Source: Metabacillus flavus (lineage in GTDB: Bacteria > Bacillota > Bacilli > Bacillales > Bacillaceae). Taken from it: a stretch of DNA of 64,000 nt. Made by a program: the position numbers and the translations under genes. The stretch spans positions 2,046,001 to 2,110,000 of the forward strand of contig NZ_JAGVRK010000001.1 of NCBI RefSeq assembly GCF_018283675.1. The letters run 5' to 3'. Positions 42,636 to 52,420 of the stretch are shown here, piece by piece. Positions within the stretch are counted from its first letter, which is position 1, and every line of letters starts with the position of its first letter. The notes under the pieces were generated by a model, which was not told the DNA's origin, searched no databases, and worked only from the letters and a program-made list of their open reading frames with translations.

Positions 42636-42664
42636 ATTATATACCTGAATCCTGAAAATGTCAA
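42636..42664 (-). promoter_or_regulatory. Perfect consensus sigma-A promoter upstream of ydjO leader
   Basis: Minus strand TTGACA (42664-42659), 17 bases, TATAAT (42641-42636). Exact consensus in both boxes and spacing, typical of stable or attenuated transcripts. Confidence 0.85.
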
Positions 42665-42711
42665 TAGGCCGATAAGCTTCACGTAATTACGCACTTCATC
42701 TGCCAGGTATA

Positions 42712-43509
42712 TTACGTTAACGATTTTTTGTTTACAGCAGTAATCGCATTCTTAATCATGGTTGTGTATCCCCGTTCCTCTAATACTGCGATTCCCTCGG
42801 CGGTCGATCCTCCAGGGGTCGTGACTTGTTCCCTTAAAGCAAAAGGATCGCCATTTTCCTTCAGCATGGAAGCAGAACCGGCAATCATCTGTGTGACAAG
42901 TTTTTCTGCCTTGAATTCAGATATTCCGTACTCCTTCGCTTTTTCAATCAGCACTTCGGCAAACAAATAAACAAATGCAGGCGCACTGCCCGTGATTGCT
43001 GTTAAATGATGTATTTCCTCCTCCGTGCACTCTTCAGCCTGTCCTATTGCATCAAGGAGCAGCTTGAGACTTTTTTCCTGAAGGGCTTCAAGCGGCTTTT
43101 TCCCTTTGCAGTACAGAGACATGCTTTCTCCAATAGAAGAGGCCGTGTTTGGCATAATCCAGCTGACTGCTGAACCGGGCAAAGCCTTCTCCATTTTTGA
43201 TGGACCGATTCCAGCGGCAATCGTAACGATCAATTGGCCGCTGACAAGACTTCGGAGCTTCATAAAAACTTCCTCATGTTCTTCTGGAGGCATAGCCAGT
43301 ACGACAGTGTCTGCTTCGTGAATCTTCTCCTGCCATTGGAAGACTGTTTCTGCATAATACTGTTTTTTTAGCCTCTCCAGCCTCATAATATTCGATTGGT
43401 TTGAAACAATAATCCGCTCTATTTCATTTTCTTTTTTTGCTCGTAATCCAGCAATTATGGCCTCAGCCATTCTCCCCGCTCCAATAAATAAAATAGTCGG
43501 TTTTTCCAT
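42712..43509 (-). CDS. Second pyrroline-5-carboxylate reductase
   Basis: 265 residues. Same fold as proH: TILFIGAGRMAEAIIAGLRA, VVLAMPPEEHEEVF, VTIAAGIGPSKMEKAL, SWIMPNTASSIGES, ITGSAPAFVYLFAEVLIEKAKEYG, LREQVTTPGGSTAEGIAVL. It keeps the NADPH fold and the C-terminal dimer region, so it should be active, but is clearly diverged from the proH product. In B. subtilis three P5C reductases coexist (proG, proH, proI). No T-box precedes it. A -10 box TATAAT near 43555 with a weak -35 lies upstream. The 250 bases before it show no other gene. Confidence 0.92.
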   Translation of the reverse strand: MEKPTILFIGAGRMAEAIIAGLRAKKENEIERIIVSNQSNIMRLERLKKQYYAETVFQWQEKIHEADTVVLAMPPEEHEEVFMKLRSLVSGQLIVTIAAGIGPSKMEKALPGSAVSWIMPNTASSIGESMSLYCKGKKPLEALQEKSLKLLLDAIGQAEECTEEEIHHLTAITGSAPAFVYLFAEVLIEKAKEYGISEFKAEKLVTQMIAGSASMLKENGDPFALREQVTTPGGSTAEGIAVLEERGYTTMIKNAITAVNKKSLT

Positions 43510-43763
43510 TCATCCCACTCTCTCTTCACATTTGTAATTGTTGAAAAAATTATATCATGAAAGCGTCTGAAGGTCACCGGCTGTATAAATTGATACAGAA
43601 AACATTCAATTAGTAATACAGATTTCAGCTGTTTCACTTAAATATAAACAACAAGAAAACAAGGGTGCAACAGCTAAACAGCCGTTCTTTATAACTAACG
43701 CTTTTCCACACTTAGCCAGCCGATGTGAATAACCTTAGATTAATAAATATTTTTATAAAATAT

Positions 43764-43791
43764 TTAAAAAAAAGCCCCTAAAAGGGCTCAA
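43764..43791 (-). terminator. Terminator of the LacI-family gene
   Basis: GAGCCC / GGGGCT stem with a 5-base loop and eight T on the minus strand; the stop codon lies inside the stem. Confidence 0.85.
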
Positions 43792-44783
43792 TTTGAGGAT
43801 TTAATGGCTGCCACACTCTCTCTTCTAATGATCTCATAGCCTGATACCATTTTTTTCTGAACGGACTTTCCTTCAATGAGACTTACTATAGAAAAAGCTG
43901 CATTCAAGCCGACATCAAAATAATGAAAACTGACTGTTGTAAGTCCCGGATGGACCATTTCTGAAATCCGGTATCCTCCAAATCCTGCCACGGAAAGGTC
44001 TGCAGGTATTGTAAAATTCTTTTCTTGTATAGCTTTCATTGCTCCTAGTGCCATATTATCTGTAGAACAGACAATAATGTCAGGGATACCTACCCTTAAA
44101 GCTTTATCTGTTTCGATTCTGGCTCGTTCCATGGAAAAGTCAGCTTCTAAAGCTTTTACCGAATGGGGACCGCTGTCTTTCAAAGCGTCCATAAACCCGC
44201 GTTTTCTCTTTAAGCCAACCGCTTCATCCTGTTCGCTTACTCCAAGAAACAAAATTTTCCGGTGACCATTTTTATATATAAATTTTCCAAGGTCATATCC
44301 TGCTTCATAATCTGCATGGATGATGGAATGATAATTGGTACTTTCCTGCCCAATGACTAATGTCGGAATTCCTGCATATTCAAACGCTTCATTGTGTTCT
44401 TCTGTTATGTTTGTAGCCATTAAAATAATACCGGCCACTTTTTGCCGTGAAAAGGCATAGATATTTTCGATTTCCCTCTCCTGTACCTGATCGGTATTGG
44501 CAACAAGCATTTGAAACCCAAGTTCCTTGAGTCTTTCATCAATGCCCATCAGCATTTTGGTCATCGTATAGGAATCGAGCCTTGGGATAATGACTCCAAT
44601 AAAATTAGTTTTCTTTTGTTTCAAACTTTGTGCAAACGAATTTGGTTCAAACTTCGTTTCAGTTATGGCGGTTTGAATTTTCTTAGCTGTTGCCGCGCTT
44701 ACGTAGCCGCCATTTAAAAACCTGGAGACGGTACTTTTTGATACTTTCGCCATATTGGCAATATCGGATATGGTCGTTCTCAA
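43788..44783 (-). CDS. LacI-family transcriptional regulator
   Basis: 331 residues from TTG at 44783, which has GGGGAGGGGAG upstream; the frame to 44819 has no added similarity. N-terminal helix-turn-helix TTISDIANMAKVSKSTVSRFLNGGYVSAATAKKIQTAI, then a periplasmic-binding-like sugar-sensing core (FIGVIIPRLDSYTMTKMLMGIDERLKELGFQML; VCSTDNMALGAMKAI; LSVAGFGG). Proteins of this sort repress sugar uptake and catabolism genes. No such operon is adjacent, so its target is elsewhere. Confidence 0.9.
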   Translation of the reverse strand: MRTTISDIANMAKVSKSTVSRFLNGGYVSAATAKKIQTAITETKFEPNSFAQSLKQKKTNFIGVIIPRLDSYTMTKMLMGIDERLKELGFQMLVANTDQVQEREIENIYAFSRQKVAGIILMATNITEEHNEAFEYAGIPTLVIGQESTNYHSIIHADYEAGYDLGKFIYKNGHRKILFLGVSEQDEAVGLKRKRGFMDALKDSGPHSVKALEADFSMERARIETDKALRVGIPDIIVCSTDNMALGAMKAIQEKNFTIPADLSVAGFGGYRISEMVHPGLTTVSFHYFDVGLNAAFSIVSLIEGKSVQKKMVSGYEIIRRESVAAIKSSN

Positions 44784-44974
44784 ATACTCCCCTCCCCCTT
44801 TTTTTAAATGCTTTCTCATAAACGTGTATTTTATATCATTCCCAGGGAAAAAGACAAGTACCCATCACTTGTCTTTTGTTTACATAATTAAATTATGTAT
44901 CACTTAAATACTTCAATAAAATTTGATTACAATACGTATATGCTTCTCTTTTTTTACCGCTATAAAATAATAGA

Positions 44975-45745
44975 CTACGATTTAACCAGTGTATATCCAA
45001 GTTTTTCCCACACATAACTGATGCCTTGTTTAAACGATGGAAAGGCTTTAATGGAAAGTCCGTAGCCTCTGCTGATCATTTGCCGGGCCATGTCCGGCTT
45101 TAATCCAACGCAAATCGCTTCCGTCCCCATCAGATTTAATGCCTGCACGAGCTGTTCAAGCTTATCAATAACAGCTTCATCCGGCACAGAATACATTTCA
45201 GAGAAATCAAACAGCATGTATTCTGCTTGATTAGCACCTGCAAAGGACAATATTTTCTCTGTCATATGCTCGATTCTGTGCTCGGATAAAAATCCCGTAA
45301 TGGCTGCAAGAAAAGTGTGATCAAGCATTGTCCCAATGATTGGAGTGTATAATTCCTCCATTAGCTTCCTGCCTGAAAGCAATTCCTTTTCGTAATCGGT
45401 TACATCTTTCCATGTGAGTATATAGCCCCTGCTCTCCGGAAGCCTGTCAACGACAATATGTGCAGAAAACGTTTGAAACAGATGAATAGTAGAAGTATAA
45501 GGGAGAGGTCCATGTTCAATTATCCGGATTTGATCTGCCCTGTGAAACGATTTTAAATTAACTCCCAGAAATGAATTTGCATCAGCAAGATTAATATGCG
45601 GAGCGACAGTATTTAATAAATCTCTTGCACACTCGTTAAACCAAGATATATTTAGTTCATCATCAGTTAAAATTAATGATTCTCCTACTCGGTTCAGGAG
45701 TTCAATCGTGTTAACGCCTTCCAGAAAACCCCTCTTTGGCTCCAC
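44975..45745 (-). CDS. PAS-STAS domain protein (RsbR/YtvA-like architecture)
   Basis: 256 residues. Residues ~12-130 form a PAS domain (LLNRVGESLILTDDELNISWFNECARDLL; GYILTWKDVTDYEKE) without the flavin-binding Cys motif of LOV domains. A linker leads to a STAS domain (~145-256: IGTMLDHTFLAAITG; AEYMLFDFSEMYSVPDEAVIDKLEQLVQALNLMGTEAICVGLKPDMARQMISRGY). At the place where RsbR/RsbS proteins have a phospho-acceptor Thr/Ser after Asp (VDT/DS), this protein has PDE. It probably acts in stressosome-like or partner-switch signalling, with an unknown input. Close to a PP2C-like gene in the same direction. Confidence 0.85.
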   Translation of the reverse strand: MEPKRGFLEGVNTIELLNRVGESLILTDDELNISWFNECARDLLNTVAPHINLADANSFLGVNLKSFHRADQIRIIEHGPLPYTSTIHLFQTFSAHIVVDRLPESRGYILTWKDVTDYEKELLSGRKLMEELYTPIIGTMLDHTFLAAITGFLSEHRIEHMTEKILSFAGANQAEYMLFDFSEMYSVPDEAVIDKLEQLVQALNLMGTEAICVGLKPDMARQMISRGYGLSIKAFPSFKQGISYVWEKLGYTLVKS

Positions 45746-45809
45746 CTGCTCAATTCCTCTCTTTCATATAGCTGTTTCCTTTTAAAAAGAAAGTGGATAT
45801 ATGTATGTA

Positions 45810-46013
45810 TTACGCCTCTTTAAAGTAATCCTTGTAAAATCCGCTTACTTTTCCCGAATTATCCACGACAAAATAAAACTCTTCGGTTTCGTTTTTCACT
45901 TCATAGCTCCGGCCTTCTGTTAATGCACGATTTACGATGTATTTCTCTGCGTTTGTGTGAATGCATGTCACATTTTTTATCGTTTTTTTGTCCTGCCAAT
46001 TGAGATGATTCAT
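45810..46013 (-). CDS. Small DUF6501-like protein
   Basis: 67 residues from the ATG at 46013 (GAAGGAGC about ten bases upstream); the frame to 46046 adds residues without a site. It reads NVTCIHTNAEKYIVNRALTEGRSYEVKNETEEFYFVVDNSGKVSGFYKDYF, a beta-rich small domain found in Bacillus (family number from memory). Function unknown. It lies between the PAS-STAS and PP2C genes on the same strand but with gaps of 65 and 80 bases. Confidence 0.68.
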   Translation of the reverse strand: MNHLNWQDKKTIKNVTCIHTNAEKYIVNRALTEGRSYEVKNETEEFYFVVDNSGKVSGFYKDYFKEA

Positions 46014-46093
46014 AGCTGATCCGCTCCTTCGATATATGTACTTCATATGTATATTTTATTCTTATTTCAGCTGCAAGGCAAACCCCTGCAGCT

Positions 46094-46906
46094 TTAAAAT
46101 TGAATATATATTCCGGTCATATCATCATGCTGTAAGCCATTCATGTGCTCCATGTATCTTAACGCTTCTGCATATGATTCAAGACCAATTTTTGAAATCT
46201 CTTTATGTACTTCCTGAAGACTCCATTCAGGATGAAAAAAACCGTCACTAATTAATAAAAGGCTCTTAATATCCTTTAAATCAGCTTCCCCTGCCTGAAT
46301 AAAATCTATCAGCTCACGGTCCCCGTTCACGACAGAATATCCTCCGCTCCGATTGGCCAGCTGCCGGTGATCTTTCATCCTTTCATGAGGGTGATCAAGA
46401 AACCAGCTTTCAGGCGGAATGGCAAGCCCTTCTGCTCTTTTGCTTTCCCGGAAATGTCTGGCCCTTTCTGAAATGCCTTCAACAGAGTTAACAGTAAGCG
46501 GAGTAACCAAACCATTAAAATCTTCCTTTAAAATCATGCAGTCCCCGCATTGGACAAAAGCCGCCCGACCTCCGTCAATCCTTAAAACAGCTGCGCAGGA
46601 TGCCCACCTTAAATGCCTGTCTTCAATTTTTACAGCAGCTGACTCCATTCTTTGCAGAAGGAGCGCATTGGATTCAACCAGCCATTCTATTAAACTCTTA
46701 TCTTTGTATAATGGGAGACCGAGGGTGGAAGCGAGCATATGTGAAGCAAGAAAAGCACCATTATGGCCGTTGGCAAACAACATGCCGTTCATCGGTGTAA
46801 CACCGTCGAATACACCAAAGGTCTGGCAATCGTCTGAAATAAAAAAAGCATCTTCTATTTCAATTTTGCTTGGACTTTTATGACTCAGTAAGGATATGTT
46901 CATCAA
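46094..46906 (-). CDS. PP2C-like serine/threonine phosphatase
   Basis: 270 residues. PPM-type motifs: IEIEDAFFISDDCQTFGVFDGVTP (metal Asp in EDA and FDG), WASCAAVLRIDGGRAAFVQCGDCMI, SLLLISDGFF and DDMTGIYIQF. They fit a PP2C-fold phosphatase with Mn/Mg at the active site. The long loop with HFRESKRAEGLAIPPESW is unusual. An ATG one codon downstream is an alternative start. It lies upstream of the PAS-STAS gene in the same direction, so a partner-switch pair is possible (inference). Confidence 0.8.
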   Translation of the reverse strand: MMNISLLSHKSPSKIEIEDAFFISDDCQTFGVFDGVTPMNGMLFANGHNGAFLASHMLASTLGLPLYKDKSLIEWLVESNALLLQRMESAAVKIEDRHLRWASCAAVLRIDGGRAAFVQCGDCMILKEDFNGLVTPLTVNSVEGISERARHFRESKRAEGLAIPPESWFLDHPHERMKDHRQLANRSGGYSVVNGDRELIDFIQAGEADLKDIKSLLLISDGFFHPEWSLQEVHKEISKIGLESYAEALRYMEHMNGLQHDDMTGIYIQF

Positions 46907-47147
46907 AAATCACCCCTAATTCTCCCGGTATGCTGCTTTTTCAGTATAGCATATAATGGAAAAATGGTGAATGAACCGCGGATTAGACATTTCCAATCGA
47001 TAGACCGTGCGGCAGCCTGGTGGAGGATTTTATATTGGCATCCAAAAGGACCTTTCCGTTTCATAGATTAAGGGTGGAAGAAGACCAAAAAGGGAAGAAC
47101 GCTTTCGCTTCATTGAAGAACCAATAAGCCAAACAGCTTCCCATTGA

Positions 47148-47558
47148 TTATTCTCCATTCCGGTTCTTTAGTTCCGCTAAATGAGATATGAGATTGACCA
47201 CAGCGTCCAGCCATTCATTTAGCGTTTTATAAAACACATTGATATCAATGGCAAAAATGCTCTCATCCAGAATTACAGCTGCGATTGCATTTCTAAATGA
47301 CTGAATTGTCATATTCAAATACACTGCCGGCCAATTATCATCTAATAATTGAGAGAGGAAAGCCTCTAGGTTTTCTGTGCGTTTTTTCTGAAAGTCAGTA
47401 AAATAGGAAAACAGAGTCTCAAAAATTTGATTATTTTTCTCAGTTTGATCAAGGTACTTAGCATATTCATTTTCCCCTCTTATTGTCAGCTCATTATTCC
47501 ATACAGACTGAATTCGCGTTTTCCCTTCAACTGCTCCTCGGATCATCGTTTGAATCAT
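47148..47558 (-). CDS. Hypothetical helical protein, acidic, function unknown
   Basis: 136 residues, ATG at 47558 with GGAGGGG seven bases upstream. Predicted to be nearly all helix (FETLFSYFTDFQKKRTENLEAFLSQLL; LNMTIQSFRNAIAAVILDESIFAIDINVFYKTLNEWLDAVVNLISHLAELK). The helical content and the C-terminal WLDAVVNLI stretch recall the ligand domain of TetR regulators, without the DNA-binding half, but I do not claim this. It follows the odhB terminator on the same strand. Confidence 0.6.
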   Translation of the reverse strand: MIQTMIRGAVEGKTRIQSVWNNELTIRGENEYAKYLDQTEKNNQIFETLFSYFTDFQKKRTENLEAFLSQLLDDNWPAVYLNMTIQSFRNAIAAVILDESIFAIDINVFYKTLNEWLDAVVNLISHLAELKNRNGE

Positions 47559-47670
47559 ACATGGCCCCTCCGCTTCCTGCTTCTGAAATATTAAAGCAAC
47601 TGCACTTCAACCAAACTTTTTCAAAACATTACCCATACTAATATAGCATTTATTGAAGGTTAGCCAAAAT

Positions 47671-47705
47671 TGAAAAAGACCTATTCCAAGCGGAACAGGC
47701 CTTCT
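47671..47705 (-). terminator. Terminator of odhAB
   Basis: AGGCCTGTTCC / GGAATAGGTCT stem (G-T pairs) with a 4-base loop, followed by TTTTTC on the minus strand. Confidence 0.75.
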
Positions 47706-47720
47706 ATCAAAAAAGTCTAA

Positions 47721-49001
47721 TTATCCCTCCAGAAGAAGTGACTCAGGGTCTTCAAGCAAATCTTTTACAGTAGCAAGGAAGCTAACTGCTTCTTTTCCAT
47801 CAACAATACGATGATCATATGATAATGCAATATACATCATTGGACGATTTTCCATTCTTTCCTGATCAAGTGCAATCGGACGCCATTGAATTTTATGCAT
47901 CCCAAGGATCCCTACTTGAGGTGCGTTCAAAATTGGTGTGGAAAGCAGGGAGCCAAAAACTCCGCCATTTGTAATTGTAAAGGTTCCGCCTTGAAGCTCA
48001 TTAAGCGCAAGCTTGTTGTCTCTTGCTTTTTTAGCAAGGTTGGAAATTTCCCCTTCTATTCCTGCAAAGCTCATGCGGTCTGCATCACGGACTACAGGTA
48101 CGACAAGACCGTCCGGAGCAGCTACAGCAATACCGATATCATAGAATTTTTTCAGCACAAGTTCAGTTCCTTGAATTTCTGCATTTAAAAGCGGGAATTG
48201 CTTAAGTGCAGCCACCACGGCTTTTGTGAAGAATGACATAAAACCAAGACGAACATCATGCTGCTCAAAAAACTTATCTTTGCGGCGCTTTCTAACATCC
48301 ATGACAGCTGTCATATCTACTTCATTGAATGTCGTAAGCATGGCAGCCGTTTGCTGCACTTCAACCAAACGGTTCGCAATCGTTTGTCTGCGGCGGGACA
48401 TTTTCACGCGCTCAACCGGTTTAGCCGGATTATCTGCCTGCGCTTGAGGAGCTTTTTCAGCAGGTTTCGCTGCTTGCGGCTGCTTAGGCGCGTTTTGGTG
48501 ATTTTCGATATCATGCTTGCGCACTCTTCCAAGCGGGTCGGAAGCATTCACAGAGCTGAGATCAATTCCTTTTTCTCTCGCAAGCTTTCTTGCAGAAGGC
48601 GAAGCGATTGTACGGCTCTTAGAATCCGCTTGTACAACAGGCTCACTTTCTCTAGATGGGATGTGATCTGTTTTTGGTTCTTCTTTCTTGGATTCCTCTT
48701 TAACAGGCTTTAGCTCAGCTTGTTCCTGGCTTCCTTCATTTGTGCTTTGTCCGCCGCCCGATTCTTCTTTCTCATCGATCGTTCCGATGATTTCACCTAC
48801 TTGAACGGTATCCCCAGCGTCCTTCAGCACTTCTTTCAGTACTCCGGATTGTTCTGCTGTCAATTCCACATTGACTTTATCTGTTTCAAGCTCTAGCAAA
48901 TACTCGCCCTGCTCAACAAAATCACCAGGCTGCTTTAGCCATTGTGCAATTGTTCCTTCCGAGATTGATTCTGCCAGTTCCGGTACTTTAATTTCAGCCA
49001 T
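47721..49001 (-). CDS. odhB: Dihydrolipoyllysine-residue succinyltransferase (E2 of 2-oxoglutarate dehydrogenase)
   Basis: 426 residues from the ATG at 49001. N-terminal lipoyl domain [27 protein letters not shown] with the lipoylated Lys in ETDKVNVE; a charged linker; a peripheral-subunit-binding domain ([37 protein letters not shown]); then the catalytic domain ending in [26 protein letters not shown] with the active-site HxxxDG. It transfers the succinyl group to CoA in the TCA cycle. Translated 13 bases after odhA. Confidence 0.97.
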   Translation of the reverse strand: MAEIKVPELAESISEGTIAQWLKQPGDFVEQGEYLLELETDKVNVELTAEQSGVLKEVLKDAGDTVQVGEIIGTIDEKEESGGGQSTNEGSQEQAELKPVKEESKKEEPKTDHIPSRESEPVVQADSKSRTIASPSARKLAREKGIDLSSVNASDPLGRVRKHDIENHQNAPKQPQAAKPAEKAPQAQADNPAKPVERVKMSRRRQTIANRLVEVQQTAAMLTTFNEVDMTAVMDVRKRRKDKFFEQHDVRLGFMSFFTKAVVAALKQFPLLNAEIQGTELVLKKFYDIGIAVAAPDGLVVPVVRDADRMSFAGIEGEISNLAKKARDNKLALNELQGGTFTITNGGVFGSLLSTPILNAPQVGILGMHKIQWRPIALDQERMENRPMMYIALSYDHRIVDGKEAVSFLATVKDLLEDPESLLLEG

Positions 49002-49014
49002 GATCATTTCCCCC

Positions 49015-51864
49015 TTAGTTTCGTGTGATCGCCTGTGTTATGATGCGTTCCTGATCTTTTTTATGGACAGTTGGATCTCCCTCTGCTGTACTGGATCTCC
49101 TTGTTCTGCCGATATAGGATACGTCAGCTCCTGATGGGGCTGATTCGCGAAGTTTAGGTTCTATATACGTCCATGCACCCATATTTTGAGGCTCTTCCTG
49201 AACCCAGATGATTTCTTTAAGATTTTCGTATCTGGACAATATGGATTCCACTTCTTTTTGCGGATATGGATAAAGTTCTTCCACTCTCAGAACGTGAAGC
49301 CAATCTGTATTTTCTTCTGACTGGCGTACTTTATCTGAAATATCAATGGCAAGCTTCCCGCTGCAAAGAACAACGCGTGTAACGGCCTTGTGCTCTCCGC
49401 CCATCCCTGATTGCTCAAGCACCTTTTTAAAGGATCCGCTGCTTAGTTCCTGAACATCCGAAACCGTGTTCGGGTTGCGAAGCAGGCTCTTCGGAGTCAT
49501 AATAACGAGCGGTCTGACTTCCTCCATTTGCAGGATTTTAGCCTGTCTTCTAAGGATATGGAAGTATTGGGCAGCACTTGTAAGGTTAGCTACTGTCCAG
49601 TTGTTTTCAGCGGCAAGCTGAAGATAGCGTTCCAGTCTTCCGCTTGAATGCTCTGGTCCTTGTCCTTCATAACCATGCGGAAGCAGCATCACGAGCCCGG
49701 ATTTTTGACCCCATTTTGCACGGCCCGCAGAGATAAACTGGTCGAAGAATACTTGAGCAGCATTCGCGAAATCTCCGTATTGGGCTTCCCAAAGGACTAA
49801 TGTTTCAGGAGAGAATACGTTATAGCCATATTCAAAGCCGATGACAGAGCCTTCAGAAAGCGGGCTGTTATGAACCGCGAAGGATGCTTTCGTCTGATTA
49901 AGCTGATGAAGCGGTGAATACACGCTGCCTGTTTCACTGTCATGCAATACAAGATTTCGCTGTGCGAAGGTTCCCCGCTCTGAATCCTGCCCGCTTAATC
50001 GGATTGGTGTGCCATCAAGCAAAATGGAACCGAATGCAAGAGCTTCAGCAAGTCCCCATTCTACCTTGTGATCCTCTTCAAGAACACTTGCACGTCGTTC
50101 GAGGATCCGCTGCAGCTTCCCGAATACCTTAAAGTCTTCCGGCCACTCTACTAGAGCACGGTTAATGGAACGGATATCGCTAATGTCAACAGCCGTCTCG
50201 ATTTGAGGGATTCCATGAGAAATTGTTTCCGGAAGCTGAATCTCATGTACCTGTGTCACCTTTTTATCAGGGACTTTTTTGTATGCAGTCTCAAACTTGT
50301 TCTGTACTTCCTCTTCCAGGGCTGATACTTCCTCTTCTGAGAGAACCTGATCTTCAGTAAGAGATTTGGCGTAAAGTGCCTTCACTGTATCGTGCGCTTT
50401 AATCTTGCTGTAAAGCTGCGGCTGAGTCGTCATCGGTTCATCCATTTCGTTATGTCCGAAACGGCGGTACCCGATTAAGTCGATAAGGAAATCTTTTTTA
50501 AATAGTCGTCTGTATTCAGATGCCAGATAAGCTGCAGCAAGACACGCTTCAGGATCATCGGCATTTACATGGATGATCGGTATTTCATACCCTTTCGCTA
50601 AATCACTCGCATAGCGGGTTGATCTCGAGTCGGAGCTTTCTGTTGTAAAGCCGATCATGTTATTTGCAATAATGTGAATGGTTCCGCCAGTCTGATAGCC
50701 TTTCAGCTGACTGAGGTTGAGCGTTTCAGCTACAATTCCTTCACCAGGAAAAGCTGCGTCACCGTGAATAAGAATGGCAAGAGATTTGCTTGTATCGATT
50801 TCAGGAAATCCGCTGACTTTCCGGTTTTCCTGTGCAGCTCTCGTGTAGCCCTCTACGATTGGATCAATATATTCCAGATGGCTCGGATTATTTGCAAGTG
50901 TAATGCGGGCTCTTACCATGTTCTCTTCTTTAATCTGCCTGTCTGCGCCTAAATGATATTTTACATCTCCGCTCCAGCCGTAGTTAATGCCTGTCGATCC
51001 TTCAGAAGGGACGAGGTCTTTATTTGGTGCATGCTGGAATTCCGAAAAGATGATTTCATACGGTTTGCCAAGTACGTGTGCAAGCACATTCAGGCGTCCC
51101 CGATGAGCCATACCGATATTAATGGTTTTCGTGCCGTTCTCAACTGCGCTTTGAACCATTTCATCAAGCACCGGCACAAGCATATCCAGTCCTTCAATGG
51201 AAAACCTTTTTTGCCCTACAAATGTTTTATGAAGATATTTTTCAAATCCGTCTACCTCAAATAGCCTTTTAAGGAGTGCTTTGCGTTTTTCTTTGGAGTG
51301 CGGTTTGAATAAATCTCCCGTTTCCACCATGCGCTTCAGCCAATTTTTTTCTTCGAACCGGTGAACATGATCGAATTCGAAAGACAGTGATTTTTTATAG
51401 CTTTCTTTTAAGTGAAGAATGGCATCATATCCGTTCTTCACACTGGATGGAGCGTCTTCGCATAATACAGAATACGGGATTTCTTTCAAATCCTCTTCTG
51501 AAAGACCGTATGCCTCAATGCTTAGCAGATCCTGTCTGTCACCCATTCCTTCAATTGGAAAAATGGAAGCATTTAAATGTCCATACGTACGAATATCCTC
51601 AGCCAGTTTTACAGCTGAAGCAATTTTTACGATTTTTTCAGGACCGAAATCCGCGATTGACTGCTTGGACACTGGAGCTGCTTGAACTGAAACAGCGGTT
51701 CCCTTATCCGGCGGGTGGCCCAATTGTTGAAATAGTTCCTGCAAATCAGCGTCGACCGATTCAGGATTTTCAGAAAATTGATCATACAGATCCATGACAT
51801 AGCCAAGGTTAGGGCCATGGAAGTCTTCCCATGTAACGTTGAGCTTTGACTTGGTTTGCGACAT
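49015..51864 (-). CDS. odhA: 2-oxoglutarate dehydrogenase E1 component
   Basis: 949 residues. It opens with the OdhA N-terminus ([38 protein letters not shown]) and shows thiamine-diphosphate motifs: [55 protein letters not shown], and the transketolase-like C-terminal half with [29 protein letters not shown]. It decarboxylates 2-oxoglutarate in the TCA cycle. GGGGGTAGTGTGAA precedes the ATG. A cre-like site upstream (51958) suggests CcpA-mediated glucose repression, known for odhAB in B. subtilis. Confidence 0.98.
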   Translation of the reverse strand: MSQTKSKLNVTWEDFHGPNLGYVMDLYDQFSENPESVDADLQELFQQLGHPPDKGTAVSVQAAPVSKQSIADFGPEKIVKIASAVKLAEDIRTYGHLNASIFPIEGMGDRQDLLSIEAYGLSEEDLKEIPYSVLCEDAPSSVKNGYDAILHLKESYKKSLSFEFDHVHRFEEKNWLKRMVETGDLFKPHSKEKRKALLKRLFEVDGFEKYLHKTFVGQKRFSIEGLDMLVPVLDEMVQSAVENGTKTINIGMAHRGRLNVLAHVLGKPYEIIFSEFQHAPNKDLVPSEGSTGINYGWSGDVKYHLGADRQIKEENMVRARITLANNPSHLEYIDPIVEGYTRAAQENRKVSGFPEIDTSKSLAILIHGDAAFPGEGIVAETLNLSQLKGYQTGGTIHIIANNMIGFTTESSDSRSTRYASDLAKGYEIPIIHVNADDPEACLAAAYLASEYRRLFKKDFLIDLIGYRRFGHNEMDEPMTTQPQLYSKIKAHDTVKALYAKSLTEDQVLSEEEVSALEEEVQNKFETAYKKVPDKKVTQVHEIQLPETISHGIPQIETAVDISDIRSINRALVEWPEDFKVFGKLQRILERRASVLEEDHKVEWGLAEALAFGSILLDGTPIRLSGQDSERGTFAQRNLVLHDSETGSVYSPLHQLNQTKASFAVHNSPLSEGSVIGFEYGYNVFSPETLVLWEAQYGDFANAAQVFFDQFISAGRAKWGQKSGLVMLLPHGYEGQGPEHSSGRLERYLQLAAENNWTVANLTSAAQYFHILRRQAKILQMEEVRPLVIMTPKSLLRNPNTVSDVQELSSGSFKKVLEQSGMGGEHKAVTRVVLCSGKLAIDISDKVRQSEENTDWLHVLRVEELYPYPQKEVESILSRYENLKEIIWVQEEPQNMGAWTYIEPKLRESAPSGADVSYIGRTRRSSTAEGDPTVHKKDQERIITQAITRN

Positions 51865-51957
51865 TTCACACTACCCCCAACTAATAATTACCGAATGTAA
51901 ATAATAGGATATTATTCTGGTATATATATTTATGCTGACCGCGTTTTATGTAAATTG

Positions 51958-51973
51958 GTTAAAACGCTTCCAT
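51958..51973 (-). promoter_or_regulatory. Candidate cre site (CcpA) upstream of odhA
   Basis: Minus strand ATGGAAGCGTTTTAAC fits 14 of 16 positions of the cre consensus (WTGNAARCGNWWWCAW). It lies just upstream of a TTTACA-16-TAAATA promoter-like pair. Confidence 0.6.
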
Positions 51974-52103
51974 AGATATTTTAACACTACCATTTATTCT
52001 TTCCAACAATTATCTATCGAAAATTGTAAATAATATTGAAAAACAAAAAATTGTGGCGAATCATGGGAAAAAGCCATTCAGTGCAAATTTTCCGCCAGAA
52101 TTC

Positions 52104-52420
52104 CTTGCACACCATCGGTTTTCTCTTTCTATTTGTTCTCCATTGCTGCGACTCATTTAATATAAATGGTTAAAAGTAGAGTCCCTGAAGAATAGGATTA
52201 TCATGGTTCGTGTCGATTTTTGTATTTTTTTCTGCTGAAAGGGAATGGCTTCAGGCACTCATCTAAGATGGCGGTTTTCGTGCTCTGCCCGATCTTTTCA
52301 ACCAGCAGCCAAACGCCCTTCCGCTTCATTACAGATAGAGCAGAAATCAACATTGAGCTTTAATGAACCTATTAGAAAAGGACACCATGCATCTGCCGGG
52401 TGCCCTCCTCTTAATTTTTG
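52104..52420. other. Gene-free stretch upstream of odhA and the repeat
   Basis: No supported ORF or RNA. A GC-richer part (52235-52400) has short motifs like AGAAATCAACATTGAGCTT that recall the end of the repeat next to it, so it may be further eroded repeat sequence. The reading frames in it lack ribosome sites. Confidence 0.5.

Noticed and set aside
42440-42694. 84-codon minus-strand ORF upstream of ydjO
   Set aside because: It runs across the consensus promoter, has only a weak ribosome site and no family resemblance.
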